Assembly: GCA_024345305.1 (NCBI GenBank) | Contig: BRON01000013.1 | Location: forward strand, 1,116,001-1,180,000 | DNA from: Mrakia gelida | Lineage: Eukaryota > Basidiomycota > Tremellomycetes > Cystofilobasidiales > Mrakiaceae | Direction: 5' to 3' | DNA: 64,000 bases | Shown: piece after piece, positions 54,393-64,000 of the stretch | Position numbering within the stretch: position 1 is the first letter of the stretch | How the letters are laid out: each line of letters opens with the position of its first letter | Made by a program: the position numbers and the translations under genes | Notes under the pieces: model-generated | Database searches by the model: none | Told to the model about the DNA's origin: nothing | What the model saw: the letters and a program-made list of their open reading frames with translations, nothing else

Positions 54393-55005
54393 AGCAGGGG
54401 TAGGTAGTTGATCGAGTGGAGTATGGACGTCTGCACGATCCGGGGGAAGAGAGAAAGAGAAGATCAGCGACGCGCCTTGGTCGTTGGCAATCGACGAAGA
54501 AAGAACAACGAAGAGCGTCGGGAGAGAGAGAGAAAAGCTCACGAAAAGAGGAAAGGGTAGTGGTGGTTGAGTGCTAAAGAGCCTCTTGGAGAGGCGAAAA
54601 GAAGGGATCACCGAAAGCGGTCCAAGGGGAGCGTCACTCAACTGGAGAAAAGGGAGTGTCGACGCGACTGCCTTCGCTCAACTTCGGTCTTTTCGACGGA
54701 GGCACCTCTGAAGGGTGGGGAAGACAAATCGACTGAAACAGAGCTCGTTTCAGTTCCTCTTCGGGTCAGCTTGAAATGAGAGATCCTCGTCCTGATCCCG
54801 AAGAAGAAGTCGGCGAAGACGAGGGAGATCGAGGCGTCGACCAGACTCGCCGTTCGGCGTCGGCTCGCGAGCCCCCTCGTCGCGAGGGTCGAAGAGTGAT
54901 TACGTCTGAAGCCTGAAGTGAAAGAGTACAGATGAAGCAGTCTTCAAGCTGAGCAAGTCGAAACATACGACACAACCTCTAAAAAACGCGTCTCTCGAAG
55001 TCTAA

Positions 55006-58000
55006 TCAATCGAACCCAGCTCTTCTCCTCTCCCTCTTTTTGTACCAGATCATTCCCACCGGCCCTCCAATAACTGAGACTCCCAAACCAGCTAGTAGAC
55101 CGACCGCTCCAGCGTAGCCCAGCGATGAGAACATCAGAGGCCCGCAGATGGGGAGGACGCACGACGCGACGCTTCGACAGGCGACGGCGGCGCTGATTGC
55201 CTGTTGAAGAGGAGGAGAAGAGGATGAGCGGTTGGAACGAAATGCGACGAGATCTGTGGTGCTGTACGTACCGAAGCGCCGTAGGGTTGGTACTGGTCGA
55301 CGAGGAAACCTGAAAGGGAAAGCGAGACGAGGGCACATCAGCTCGAGTTGGACCAGGAGGAAAGAGGGAAAGCTGCTGACGCTCACCCTGAATCGTGCTG
55401 AACGCCATGATCTCTCCAAATCCAAGCATCGCCATACCGATTTGAGGAACGATCCAGGGCGATTCGACTGGGAGAGCGAACCGGAAAGAAGACGACAAAG
55501 TCAGGCAATGGCGTCCAGTTCGGACGCGTCGTCGAGGGAAGAGAGCTTACATTCTGCGGCGAGACCGTACATCAGGAGCCCGCAGGGGAAGATAATCTGT
55601 CGGAGTCGAAGTGCGAGAAGAGTCAGGAAAGAAGGAAGAGATAAGGAACTGAGGAAGGAGAGGTCGCCTCGACAACGTCTCCTGCGTTTCGCGAACTCGT
55701 TCAGACGAAGATAGAGAAAGGAGACGCACCATTCCAATCTGAACGAGGGGTATCCGAGGAGGTAAGTCAGTGAGCCGTGGCCGTTGCCTCGAGATCTCAG
55801 TCAATCGCAAAGGAAGAGAGAGATCGAACTCACCTGAGTCAAAGCCAACCGAAATTCCGGTCTTCCCACTCCTCCTCCGTAACGCGCCTTCATCCAACTG
55901 TACATCCCGTCGGCGTAGTATCCAGTCGTCAGAGTACCCGACGTCAAGCCGACACCTGCAGGAAGGGTGCAAGAAAGGTCGTCGTGAGTGTGCGTCGCGA
56001 TCAGTGGCCGAGAGGGCTTCGTCTTCAATGCGACGAGCAGAACTCACAGAGTCCGATATATGCCAAACCCGAGATTTCTTCGCTGAATCCATAGTTGAAG
56101 AGCGGAGGTCGAGCTTTGTCTCCTCGGTAGAGGATAGGGATCTGTTGGAACGGGAAACCGAAAAAGGGTCAGCTCGAGGAGATCATATCGACGAGGCAGG
56201 AAGATCAGATGGAGAGAACTCACGGAGACGAGGAACAGGAAGAGATTCGCGTAGATGAAAGCGTAGTAGATACAGCTGACGGCGAGGACTCCGTCGGTGA
56301 AGAGCATCGTCGGGGGTCGTTTCAACGCGACGGAGAGTTTCGAGGTGACCGCCGAGCGAGTTGACCAGACTTTCCGAAGGCTATCGGCGAGGGAGGTCTT
56401 GGGAGTCGGGTTTCGTATGCAAGCCTCTACGACCTGAGGCGAGACCCGTCAAAAAGAAGAGGGATCAGCGACGCGAAGAGAGCCCGAGGGGAGACGAGAG
56501 TCAAGCACGAAAACGAAACGAACCGGATGATACGTCTCCTGAAGGAAGAGCTGAAGAGCTACGGCGTTGACTCCTGCAAGGATTGCGAGAACCCAGTACT
56601 GAGAGGAGGGTGAAAGGAGGGAAGCAGACGACGCGTGAGCAAATGTGAGAGCGGTCGAGACGCGTTGAAGAAAGAAGTCGGACGAACGATCCAGCGCCAT
56701 CCAAGATCAGGGTCGATAAAACTTCCAAAGAGAGATCCTAACGGAGGTCCTAGCATCGGGGTGAGGCCATCTGGAAGTGGAGAGGTTGAAAAGGGAAGGA
56801 TGGTCAGGACAAGTGAAGCAAGAACAGGTGTGAGGTCGAACTCACAAAGCGAGAGCGCTCGTCCTCGTTCGGAAATGGGAAAGAGATCGGCGACGGTGGC
56901 GACACCTACTCCTCCTGGACCTGCATAGATTACTTGGGAGTCTGGTCAGGAAAGGCTCGAAGAAGAGAGCTCCTCAAACTCGAGGAAGACAGAACGCGAC
57001 GCGACGAACCTGTCGACGAGAAGACTCCAGAGAGGAACCGAAGGATGAAAATGGCGGGAAAGCTGTTACCCGACAAGATCCGACAAGATTGATAATCGGA
57101 AGAGTCAGATACTCGTCCGAGAAAGCATGTAGCTCCCCTCAACTGGGATCGCTGGAGGAAAGAACTGACTTTGGCGCGAGAGCACAACCGATGTTGATGA
57201 ACGTGAAAATCACCATCGTCGAGGTGTACATCGGTTTCCGTCCGTAGATCTCCGAGAGCGGCGAGAAGACGAAGGGTCCAGCCTGGAGAAGAGGTCCAGC
57301 GAAGGGATCGAGGGTCAGACGAGCCGGCGAACGAGGAGGAAGAGCGAACGACCGACTCACGCCGACTCCCAGCATAAAAATCGAGAACGAAGTGGTGAGA
57401 AGCTCCGGGTCCGTCACTCCGAGCTCCAGCCCCATCGGAGAGAGAGAAGGGACTGGCATGGAGGCCGTGAGCGTACTGTTAAGACGAGGAGGGAGTGGAG
57501 GGAGCGGTCAGACGAGCAGGTTGGGCTGAACGAGGAGGAGCGAGATTGAAGCTGAACGAACGAGACGAGAGCGGTTGAGGCTATCAGGAACAGCAAGGAC
57601 CACCTCCGAACTGTAAAACCCAAGAGTGTTCTGGGGTCAGCTCGATCTGCGTTTGAATGAAGGAGGTGTCGAGCTTCGACGAGGTTCGGCACGTTCGGAA
57701 CGAGGTCCTCACGAAGCTATTCCTCCCCTCCCTGCAGCTCTGAGGGTAAAAAAAACCTTCCTCCGAGAGCTGCATCGAGCTTCCAAAATGATAGATACGC
57801 GCGAGAGTACTCACCTAAGCTGAGGTTGTACGGGCAAGCTGGGTGCTGCTCGAAATCCCACTTCTCGTCCAGCTCTCCGACTCCCCTCTTCTCCCTCCCC
57901 TCCTCACCCCCGAACGTCTCCTCTTCCAGATCTCCGGCGTTTCCAAGACCACCTGTTCCGGCTTGACTATCCTTGGAGTCCAACGGTGGATCGAGAACGA

Positions 58001-58136
58001 TGGTCGCTGTCGGCGAGGGTGATATCGAAGGAGGGGAGGAGGAGGAGGGAGGAAGAGTTGAGCTCAACGGAGACCTCCCCTTCTCGACGACGGGCTCGAA
58101 GCGGCTCGAATCCTCCTGGAAAGCTGGAGAGACCAT
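55006..58136 (-). CDS. Major facilitator superfamily transporter, DHA1-like exporter
   Basis: Proton antiporter of the drug/polyamine exporter type (Tpo/Flu1-like). ATG at 58134-58136; about 135 disordered residues precede the first helices, ending EKWDFEQHPACPYNLS. TM regions follow: WSLLFLIASTALVSFVQ, ELLTTSFSIFMLGVGAGPFV, motif A SPLSEIYGRKPMYTSTMVIF, TFINIGCALAPK, FPAIFILRFLSGVF, VATVADLFPISERGRALSLY, GPPLGSLFGSFIDPDLGWRW, YWVLAILAGVNAVALQLFLQ, then the central loop, FTDGVLAVSCIYYAFIYANL, GLCVGLTSGTLTTGYYADGM, IIFPCGLLMYGLAAE, GMAMLGFGEIMAFSTIQGFL, SAAVACRSVASCVLPICGPL and LLAGLGVSVIGGPVGMIWYK, ending RAGFD. About 15 exons. Substrate cannot be told from sequence. Confidence 0.88.
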
Positions 58137-58670
58137 CGAGTGGTCTGTAAGAGGCGAGAGAAGGCTCTAGAGGGATTTCTTGTGCTGAGAAGGAAGGAGT
58201 TGGAGGTGAAAAAGCCGAGTCGAGCCTGGTCGAGCTCACTCTGCCGAAAGGCGCCTTTCGGAGTTGGCGAGATCTGAATCGAGCTCGCACCTCCTTCCTT
58301 TCTTCCCCTCCAACTTCGCAAAGCACCGTAGAGAAACTCGTCAAGACAGCCTACCACTCAACCTCGAAGGTTAGGATCTCTTCTTGTACACACACCTCAA
58401 AAAGAGAGCTGAAACTGATCGTTCAAAACCTCCTCCCGCCTCTGCCCTTCCTTTCCTCCACCGTTCCCCTTCCTCTTTGCAGCTCCTTCTCTCTCGTCCC
58501 GCTTCGACCTTCAAGCCTCTCGTCTCTGCAGATATCGAATACTGCACCCGTAAGTATTTGATTCCAACCTCACCTGTCCAGTCAAGGTTCTTTGCTGACC
58601 AGCAGCCCTTCGTCTTCTCTCCTTCCCTCGCCAGCTCCCAGCTCCCTCCCTTCCTCCTTCGCCACTCATC
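58137..58670 (+). other. Upstream region with plus-strand intron-like signals
   Basis: Contains at least two intron-like units on the plus strand: GTAAGTATTTG (58551) to CCTGTCCAG (about 58582), and a CTGACC branch with CCTCGCCAG acceptor (about 58635). Together they suggest a spliced leader for the ORF at 58671. It also holds the promoter of the MFS gene on the other strand. Confidence 0.3.
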
Positions 58671-59069
58671 ATGGACGTCGAAGACCCTCAATCGTCCTGC
58701 TTCCTTCTTCGCCGATCAGATCCAAGTGATCTAGATCTCCCTATCGATTCAAGCCTAACTATCCTGTTTGTACTCGACCTTTTCGTGGCTATCTCGTTGG
58801 CTCTCCTTCTCCCCTCTCGCTTCTCCTCAGTCTTGCTTCTTTCTTTCTCTCTCTCTCTCTCGCACTTCTCTACACCCATACCTCTATACCTCTTTGCTTT
58901 CAACGATGACCTCACACACACGAGAATGCTACGAGACGTGGCCCATCTATCCGACAGGTATCTAAGGTCTAAAAAGGGTATCGAAGCGAATCCGTTCCTC
59001 TTCTCTCCTCCTCCGTCGCTCAGTTCGGCGCGAGTCCATCTCTCGCGAGCAGAGCGAGCATCGTCTTGA
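58671..59069 (+). CDS. Short ORF with hydrophobic middle, unrecognised
   Basis: ATG at 58671, 132 codons: MDVEDPQSSCFLLRRSDPSD, then a hydrophobic stretch LTILFVLDLFVAISLALLLP and VLLLSFSLSLSHFSTP, then YLFAFNDDLTHTRMLRDVAH. Its 3' end overlaps the last codons of the DEAH helicase gene on the opposite strand by about 50 bp. Leader intron signals upstream favour transcription; protein-coding status is uncertain. Confidence 0.3.
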   Translation: MDVEDPQSSCFLLRRSDPSDLDLPIDSSLTILFVLDLFVAISLALLLPSRFSSVLLLSFSLSLSHFSTPIPLYLFAFNDDLTHTRMLRDVAHLSDRYLRSKKGIEANPFLFSPPPSLSSARVHLSRAERASS

Positions 59070-62000
59070 TGACCTCCTCGTTTCCCCCGATGGCGACCGA
59101 GGGGTCGTCGAACTGGGCCTCGAGCTGGAGGAAAGTAACGAAAGAAGGAAGGTCAGCGTCGGGAGAGGGAAGAGACGCGTCGTCGAGGTTGTCGAGGGGA
59201 AAGGCGAGAAGCTCACCGAAGCGTCCAAGAGTCGACGGAGCTGGTTCACAAGGACTCCAATCCTGCGAAAGCGAGTATCGAGGAGAAGACTGTCAGCTGA
59301 GGTCGACGAGGAGAGGATATGAGGGTGCAGATGAGACGCACCTCGTCCAAGCTTTGAGCTTGATCCAACCGTCGCCAATCATCAGACCAGCGGCGAAATG
59401 GTTGACGGTGACCTTTCCTCCGAAGAGAAGCAGACCTGCGAGAACGGAAGAGGTTCGAGAGTCAGTGGTCAGTTCGAAGATGGAGAAGGAACGAAGGGAA
59501 AAGATCGGCTCACCGTAGAGAGGGATCTCCGTCGCGTCTCGAAGGAAGACTTTCGTCGTGCAGTTCTTAGCGAAGTAGGCGACGAAACCGGACGGTATCT
59601 TGGCTTCTCCAAAGAGGACGGATCCCTGGGAAAACAAAAGAGAAAGGGGGAGCGAGTGAGAAAAGCTCGAAACGAAGATCGCGTCGAGTTCGATTCGAGA
59701 CTCACGGGATGCAAGAAGACTCTCTCCGACTGATCGAACAGCTTGACCTCCTTAGCCTCGTGATCCTTGAGTAGGGAACCCTGCTGCATTTGTTCGAACT
59801 TGGCTTTGGGTTTGTTGACCTTCGCGATTCGAGGGAAGAGACCACCGAGGATGATCTGACGAAAACGAACACATCGAGTCAGCGGACCTCGCCGATTCGA
59901 AGGTGAGGAAGTGATTAGGCAGAAAGACTGACAGCTTTGACGAGGTTCTCGTTATCAGAGTTGACGTTGAGCGCTGGGAGAGCGCCTCGAGAGGAGTAGG
60001 GAGGGATGGCTCCGATGTCCGAGAGGGCGCCGAGAAAGTCGCTTCGAAGAGTCGTGATGTCTCGAACACTGGTAGCCGAGAGGAAGTTCTGAGTGGCGAG
60101 GAAGAGGAGTCGATGATGGAAATCAGCGAAGGCTCGGTCGGTTCCAAAGGAAGTCGCGTCGACCTCTCGACTCACCGTCTCACAGAAGTTTCGCTGTCCG
60201 CTGTATCCGCCCATCTTGACGCACTCAGTGTAAGCTTTGCAGTCGGTGAGAAGGTCGGAGTTGGCTGTCGAGAACTGAGCTCGAGCTCTGGATGAACGAG
60301 GAGGACGAGATCGATCAGCTCTCTCGCGTCGACCTTCGCGTTGAGGAAACAACTCACTTCCGAGCTTCCTCGCGCTTATCCATCGGCGAGATGAAGAGAG
60401 GCTTCGACGAGAGAATAGCGGTGATGGAGAGGATGGGGTCCTGGGGAAGACACGAAATGGATCAGCGAGACGAAAGAGACGAAAATCAAAAGTCAAGCGT
60501 CAAACGACTCACGAGGCACTTGAAGATGGACGCCAGAACCAGCATCTTAGCGAGTCGAAGGTCAACGGGGATGGTAGACATCTGAATGTGAGGGGGGAGG
60601 TCAGAAGAAGGCTTCAGAGAAGAGGTGAAGAAGCTCGAGCTCACATGTCGACCAAGAGCAGTGAGTTTCGAAGTCGCGTGCTCTCCCTCGACGGCACCGA
60701 GATCCATCAGAGTCCTCCAAGCTGAATCCATCTGCTCGACCTTCGGCGGATCGATGGCCTGTCCGAGGAACTGAGCGAGCAAAGTCAGGCGAAAGTCAGC
60801 AACGAGAAGACGAGAGCGAGTGAAGAACGCGACCGAGAACGAACCGCCTTGACGTCCTCGTCTTCTCTCATCGCCTTGACCTGCAAGAAAAGAGCTTCCA
60901 GTGGAGTACGAAGAACTGTAGATCAGGAGTGGTGGTCAGCTAGACGTTTTGGTGAGCGTCGTACAACGAGAATGGACTCACTCTCGGGAACTGGAGGACG
61001 AGGGCGAAGCGAACGCGAGGTCAGTGCTCGAGCCGAGGACAAGAGACGAGCAATGGGCGCTAATGAACTTACTAGGGAATGGGAGCATCTTGTTACTCTC
61101 CATCCGACGAGTGAAGACCTTGTAGCACTGGAAAGGAAAAGGAATTAAGGCGCGAAGTCAGGGACGCGTCGAGAAACGATCAAGCTCGAGTCTCTGCTCA
61201 CCTTCCCGGGCTTCGTTCGACCAGCTCGACCCTTCCGTTGACGAGATGCAGCACGACTGGAAGATGATGAGAACGAGCCAGTCAACTTTAGTTCGAAAGC
61301 ATCGACGAGTTGACTCGAACTGACCTTGTCAAAACCTCCACGAGAAGCTGCATTCCTCGTTCCGCCTCGAACTGGGTCTCCTTGACCTTTCCGGAGTCGA
61401 CGACGATGGTGATATCGTCGATGGTGATGGAGGTCTCGGCGATGTTGGTAGCGACAACGATCTTCCTGTTGGTCGTCGGTAGGAAGACTCGTTTCTGTTC
61501 TTGAGACGAGAGCTGAGCGTGAAGAGCCATGATCTCCACGGGTCCGAGGTTCATTCCTCGAAGGGCGTTGATCGTTTGAGTGATCTCCATCACACCTGTC
61601 ACCGAGGAAGGGGGAAGTCAGGGGGCGTCGCGTCTCGCTTCGAAGCGAGAGAAAAGAAGGCGAACAGACGAACCTGGACAGAAGATCAGGACTCCTCCCT
61701 TCTCTCCCTCCGAGTCGGCGATAGCGTATGCGGCGACGGAAGCGACGAGGTTGGCGTCCAGCTTGTCGGATCGAGAGACGGTGTCGAGGATCTGAATGGA
61801 GTTGGCGTCGAGACCTCGGCTCTCGTACTCCGCTTGGAACGCCTCGAGCTGCTCCTTCGTCTGACGCTGAGTAGCCTTTCCTCCTCCTCCTTGAGAGCTC
61901 GGTCGATACTTGATGCTCTTGATGATGTCCTCGAGGTAGTGATCTTCGACGGGGAAGGTTCGACCGACGATCTCGAGAAGAGGAGCGCCTCCGAAGTAGC

Positions 62001-64000
62001 TTGTGAAGGTGAGGTGGTTGATGGTGGCACCTGAGAAGATGAAGAGGTCAGAGAATTAGTCGATCGAGTACTGGTGAACGAGGAGGGACGAACTCATGAG
62101 AACGACCTGAAGAGAACGAAATCGCCGCGGGTCAGCAGGATTCGACGCGAAGACGAGAGCGGGGACGGGCTCACTTTGATCTTCTTGTTCCTCTTCAGCA
62201 GCTCCCGAAGCTCGAGAAGCAAGAAGTCTCCGTCGACACTACGCTCGTGAACCTGTGAATTCAGAGGGAAGGAAGGTCAGCTCGACCACCTCGGTCTTCG
62301 ACCCAACTTCGACGCGTCGAAACACAACTCACCTCGTCGACGATGACATGACTGACTCCCTCCAGGTTCCCATCTCCTCCAGCACTCAATCGTCTCAGCA
62401 AGACTCCGGTCGTGCAAAACAGCAGCCTCGTATCCTTCCCAGCTCTCCTCTCTCCCCGAATCGCGTATCCGACGAGACCTGAAGCCTTGTCGACGTCCTC
62501 CAAACGCTCCTGAGCGACTCGAGCGGCGACTCCCAGAGCGGAAACTCGACGAGGTTGAGTGACAAGAATCGAAGTTGAGCATCCACGAAGAGAGGCGATC
62601 TCGTGGTCTGATTGACGAAGCGCGAGGAGTCAGCACGTCGAGGAGAGACGCGAGCGAGATGCGGACGAGAGCTCACCGAGGATGAACTGAGGGAGCTGAG
62701 TGGTCTTTCCCGACCCGGTCTGAAGAAATTCGGAGCAGGAACAGTCAGCTCGAACGGTCGAGGGGAAGAGACGCGACGAGGAAAAGGAAAAGACGTCGAA
62801 ACTCACCTCTCCAACGACAACAAGCACTCGATTTTTCTCCAGCGCATTCAACACCTCTCCCTTCGACTTCCAAGCCGGCAGGCTCATCCTCCCCTCCAAA
62901 ACCTTCTTAAACTTCTCACTCCTCTGCCACTCCTCCGTCTGAGCCTTCAATCCCTCCTGCTCCTGCATCGTCGGCTCCCTCCTGGCTCCCTGGTTGAAGT
63001 TCCTCTTCACCGGCGCAACCCTCTTCACCACAGCTTCTCCTTCGATCTTCTTCGGCGGCGGAAGCTTCGGTACCAAGTGTTGAGTGACGATTCCGACGGA
63101 AGGAGGCTCCTGGACGATCGCCTCCCACTCGTTCTCGAGGAACTCGACGAGAGCGAAGACGATTCCTCCTTCTCCTGATTCGAGGGTTGAACGAAGATCT
63201 TCGCGATCTTGACGATGAAAGAGGGTGAGGAGGAGGGAGTGAAGGTGAAGCCGGATGTAGGAAGGGAGGGTGGTGGAAGTGACGCAGAAGATTGGAGGGG
63301 AAGTCGCGTAGCGTGTGGAAGGGTAAGGGGAGGCGATGGGTGAAGAGGGGAAGATGAGGTGAAGAGTGAGGTCGTCGTTGGTGGTGGTGGATGAAGATGG
63401 GTCGAGGTGAGGGATGTCGATAGAGAAGTGGGAAGGATCCTCCGTCGAGCGAACGAATCGTTCTCCGAAGACTGACTCGAGCGCTTCGAGCTCTTCCGAC
63501 CGACGTTCGTCTCGAGCGATGATCTCCGCAGGGTCGAGGATCTCTCCGTCCTCCGTAGACCGTAGCCGAGCGAGGATGGCTTCGACTCCCCACTCTCCTT
63601 CCTCCCATCCACACAGCCGTCGACCGAGAACGTCCAACGCTCCGCTCTCCGACCAAGCGCTCCCCACGTCCTCTCGAAGGACCGTCTCGACTGCTTTCCG
63701 GGGAAATCCTATGATCTTGATGAGCTTGTCGACGAGCCAGACTTGAACGAGAGAGGCTCCCTTTCCGGATCTAGTAGAGGAGACGAAGTCGGCGACGGAC
63801 GCGTTGGGTCGGAATCGTTTCGGGAGGTCGTCTGAGGAGGAGGAAAAGGAAAGGAAGGACGAGTCGAGTCAGCGAGTGAGAACGAATTCGGGTGGAGTTC
63901 CAAGAGAGGTCGGTAAGAAAGAGGAGAAGGCAAGAAGACGCGTCCGAACTCACCTTCAGGCAAATGCAGAATCAACCACTCAATCGCAGCCTCCTGAGGC
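59020..64000 (-). CDS. DHX57: DEAH-box RNA helicase with UBA and RWD domains (DHX57/YLR419W type), 5' end off window
   Basis: RNA-dependent ATPase of the DHX29/DHX57 branch. From the right edge: IEWLILHLPEG and DDLPKRFRPN, a UBA-like helix set RRLCGWEEGEWGVEAILARL, an RWD domain starting ERRSEELEALESVFGERFVR, then SLPAWKSKGEVLNALEKNRV, motif I GETGSGKTTQLPQFIL, QPRRVSALGVAARVAQER, DEVH box VIVDEVHERSVDGDFLLLEL, motif III LMSAT, then IFCPGVMEITQTINAL, TNIAETSITIDDITIVVDSG and the QRKGRAGR motif VI (ASRQRKGRAGRTKPGKCYKV). HA2 (FLGQAIDPPKVEQM, LGRHMSTIPVDLRLAKMLVL) and OB-fold (LHPGSVLFGEAKIPSGFVAY) regions follow, ending LLARDGLAPN with the stop at 59020. More than 20 exons, all motifs intact. 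The first exon(s) lie beyond 64000. Confidence 0.92.

Noticed and set aside
1..64000. Transposons, CRISPR arrays, rRNA or organellar segments
   Set aside because: I saw no terminal repeats with transposase-type proteins, no regular repeat-spacer arrays and no rRNA-like sequence. The only large repeat is the transporter pair.

Overview
The window is nuclear DNA from a fungus, most likely a basidiomycetous yeast of the Pucciniomycotina (Microbotryomycetes-like; this placement is inference). It is GC-rich and gene-dense. Nearly every gene is cut by short (about 45-110 nt) pyrimidine-rich introns with GTGAGT or GTTCGT donors, a CTGAC/CTCAC branch word and a CAG acceptor. Because of the introns, most proteins appear only as fragments in any single frame. 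Gene ends given here come from joining exons by eye: inner protein segments are firm, first exons and exact splice sites are softer.

Layout. 1-10.5 kb: a PITH-domain protein (-), two F-box-type proteins (+ and -), a DUF2461 protein with charged tails (+) and an SAM-dependent methyltransferase (+). 11-23 kb: an inverted pair of acetate-transporter (GPR1/FUN34/YaaH) genes around an RRM protein (-), then an ambiguous 1 kb, then a second RRM protein (+). 23-31 kb: a mitochondrial carrier (+), an ARFRP1/Arl3-type small GTPase (-), a small ORF (+), and a mitochondrial cyclophilin (-) divergent from a mitochondrial 2-Cys peroxiredoxin (+). 31-42 kb: an unrecognised nuclear-type protein (-), a secreted or GPI-anchored CE4 polysaccharide deacetylase (+), a secreted S41-family peptidase (-) whose frame continues past its stop into a membrane-tail-like segment, and a small two-TM protein (-). 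42-51 kb: the splicing factor Ist3/RBMX2 (+) and a large cytosine-5 DNA methyltransferase fused to a degenerate SNF2-like region (-). 51-64 kb: a single-pass membrane protein (+), an unrecognised protein (-), an MFS exporter (-), a short ORF (+) and a UBA-RWD-DEAH helicase of the DHX57 type (-, running off the right edge).

This is mostly ordinary housekeeping content with no operon logic; neighbours mainly share promoters (cyclophilin/peroxiredoxin, ARFRP1/small ORF, PITH/F-box-like). The most unusual objects are the DNA methyltransferase whose SNF2 partner has lost its ATPase motifs and second lobe, the S41 peptidase with coding-like sequence after the stop, and the inverted transporter duplication whose introns are still alike while one copy lacks its first exons. 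I found no RNA genes, transposons or CRISPR arrays.
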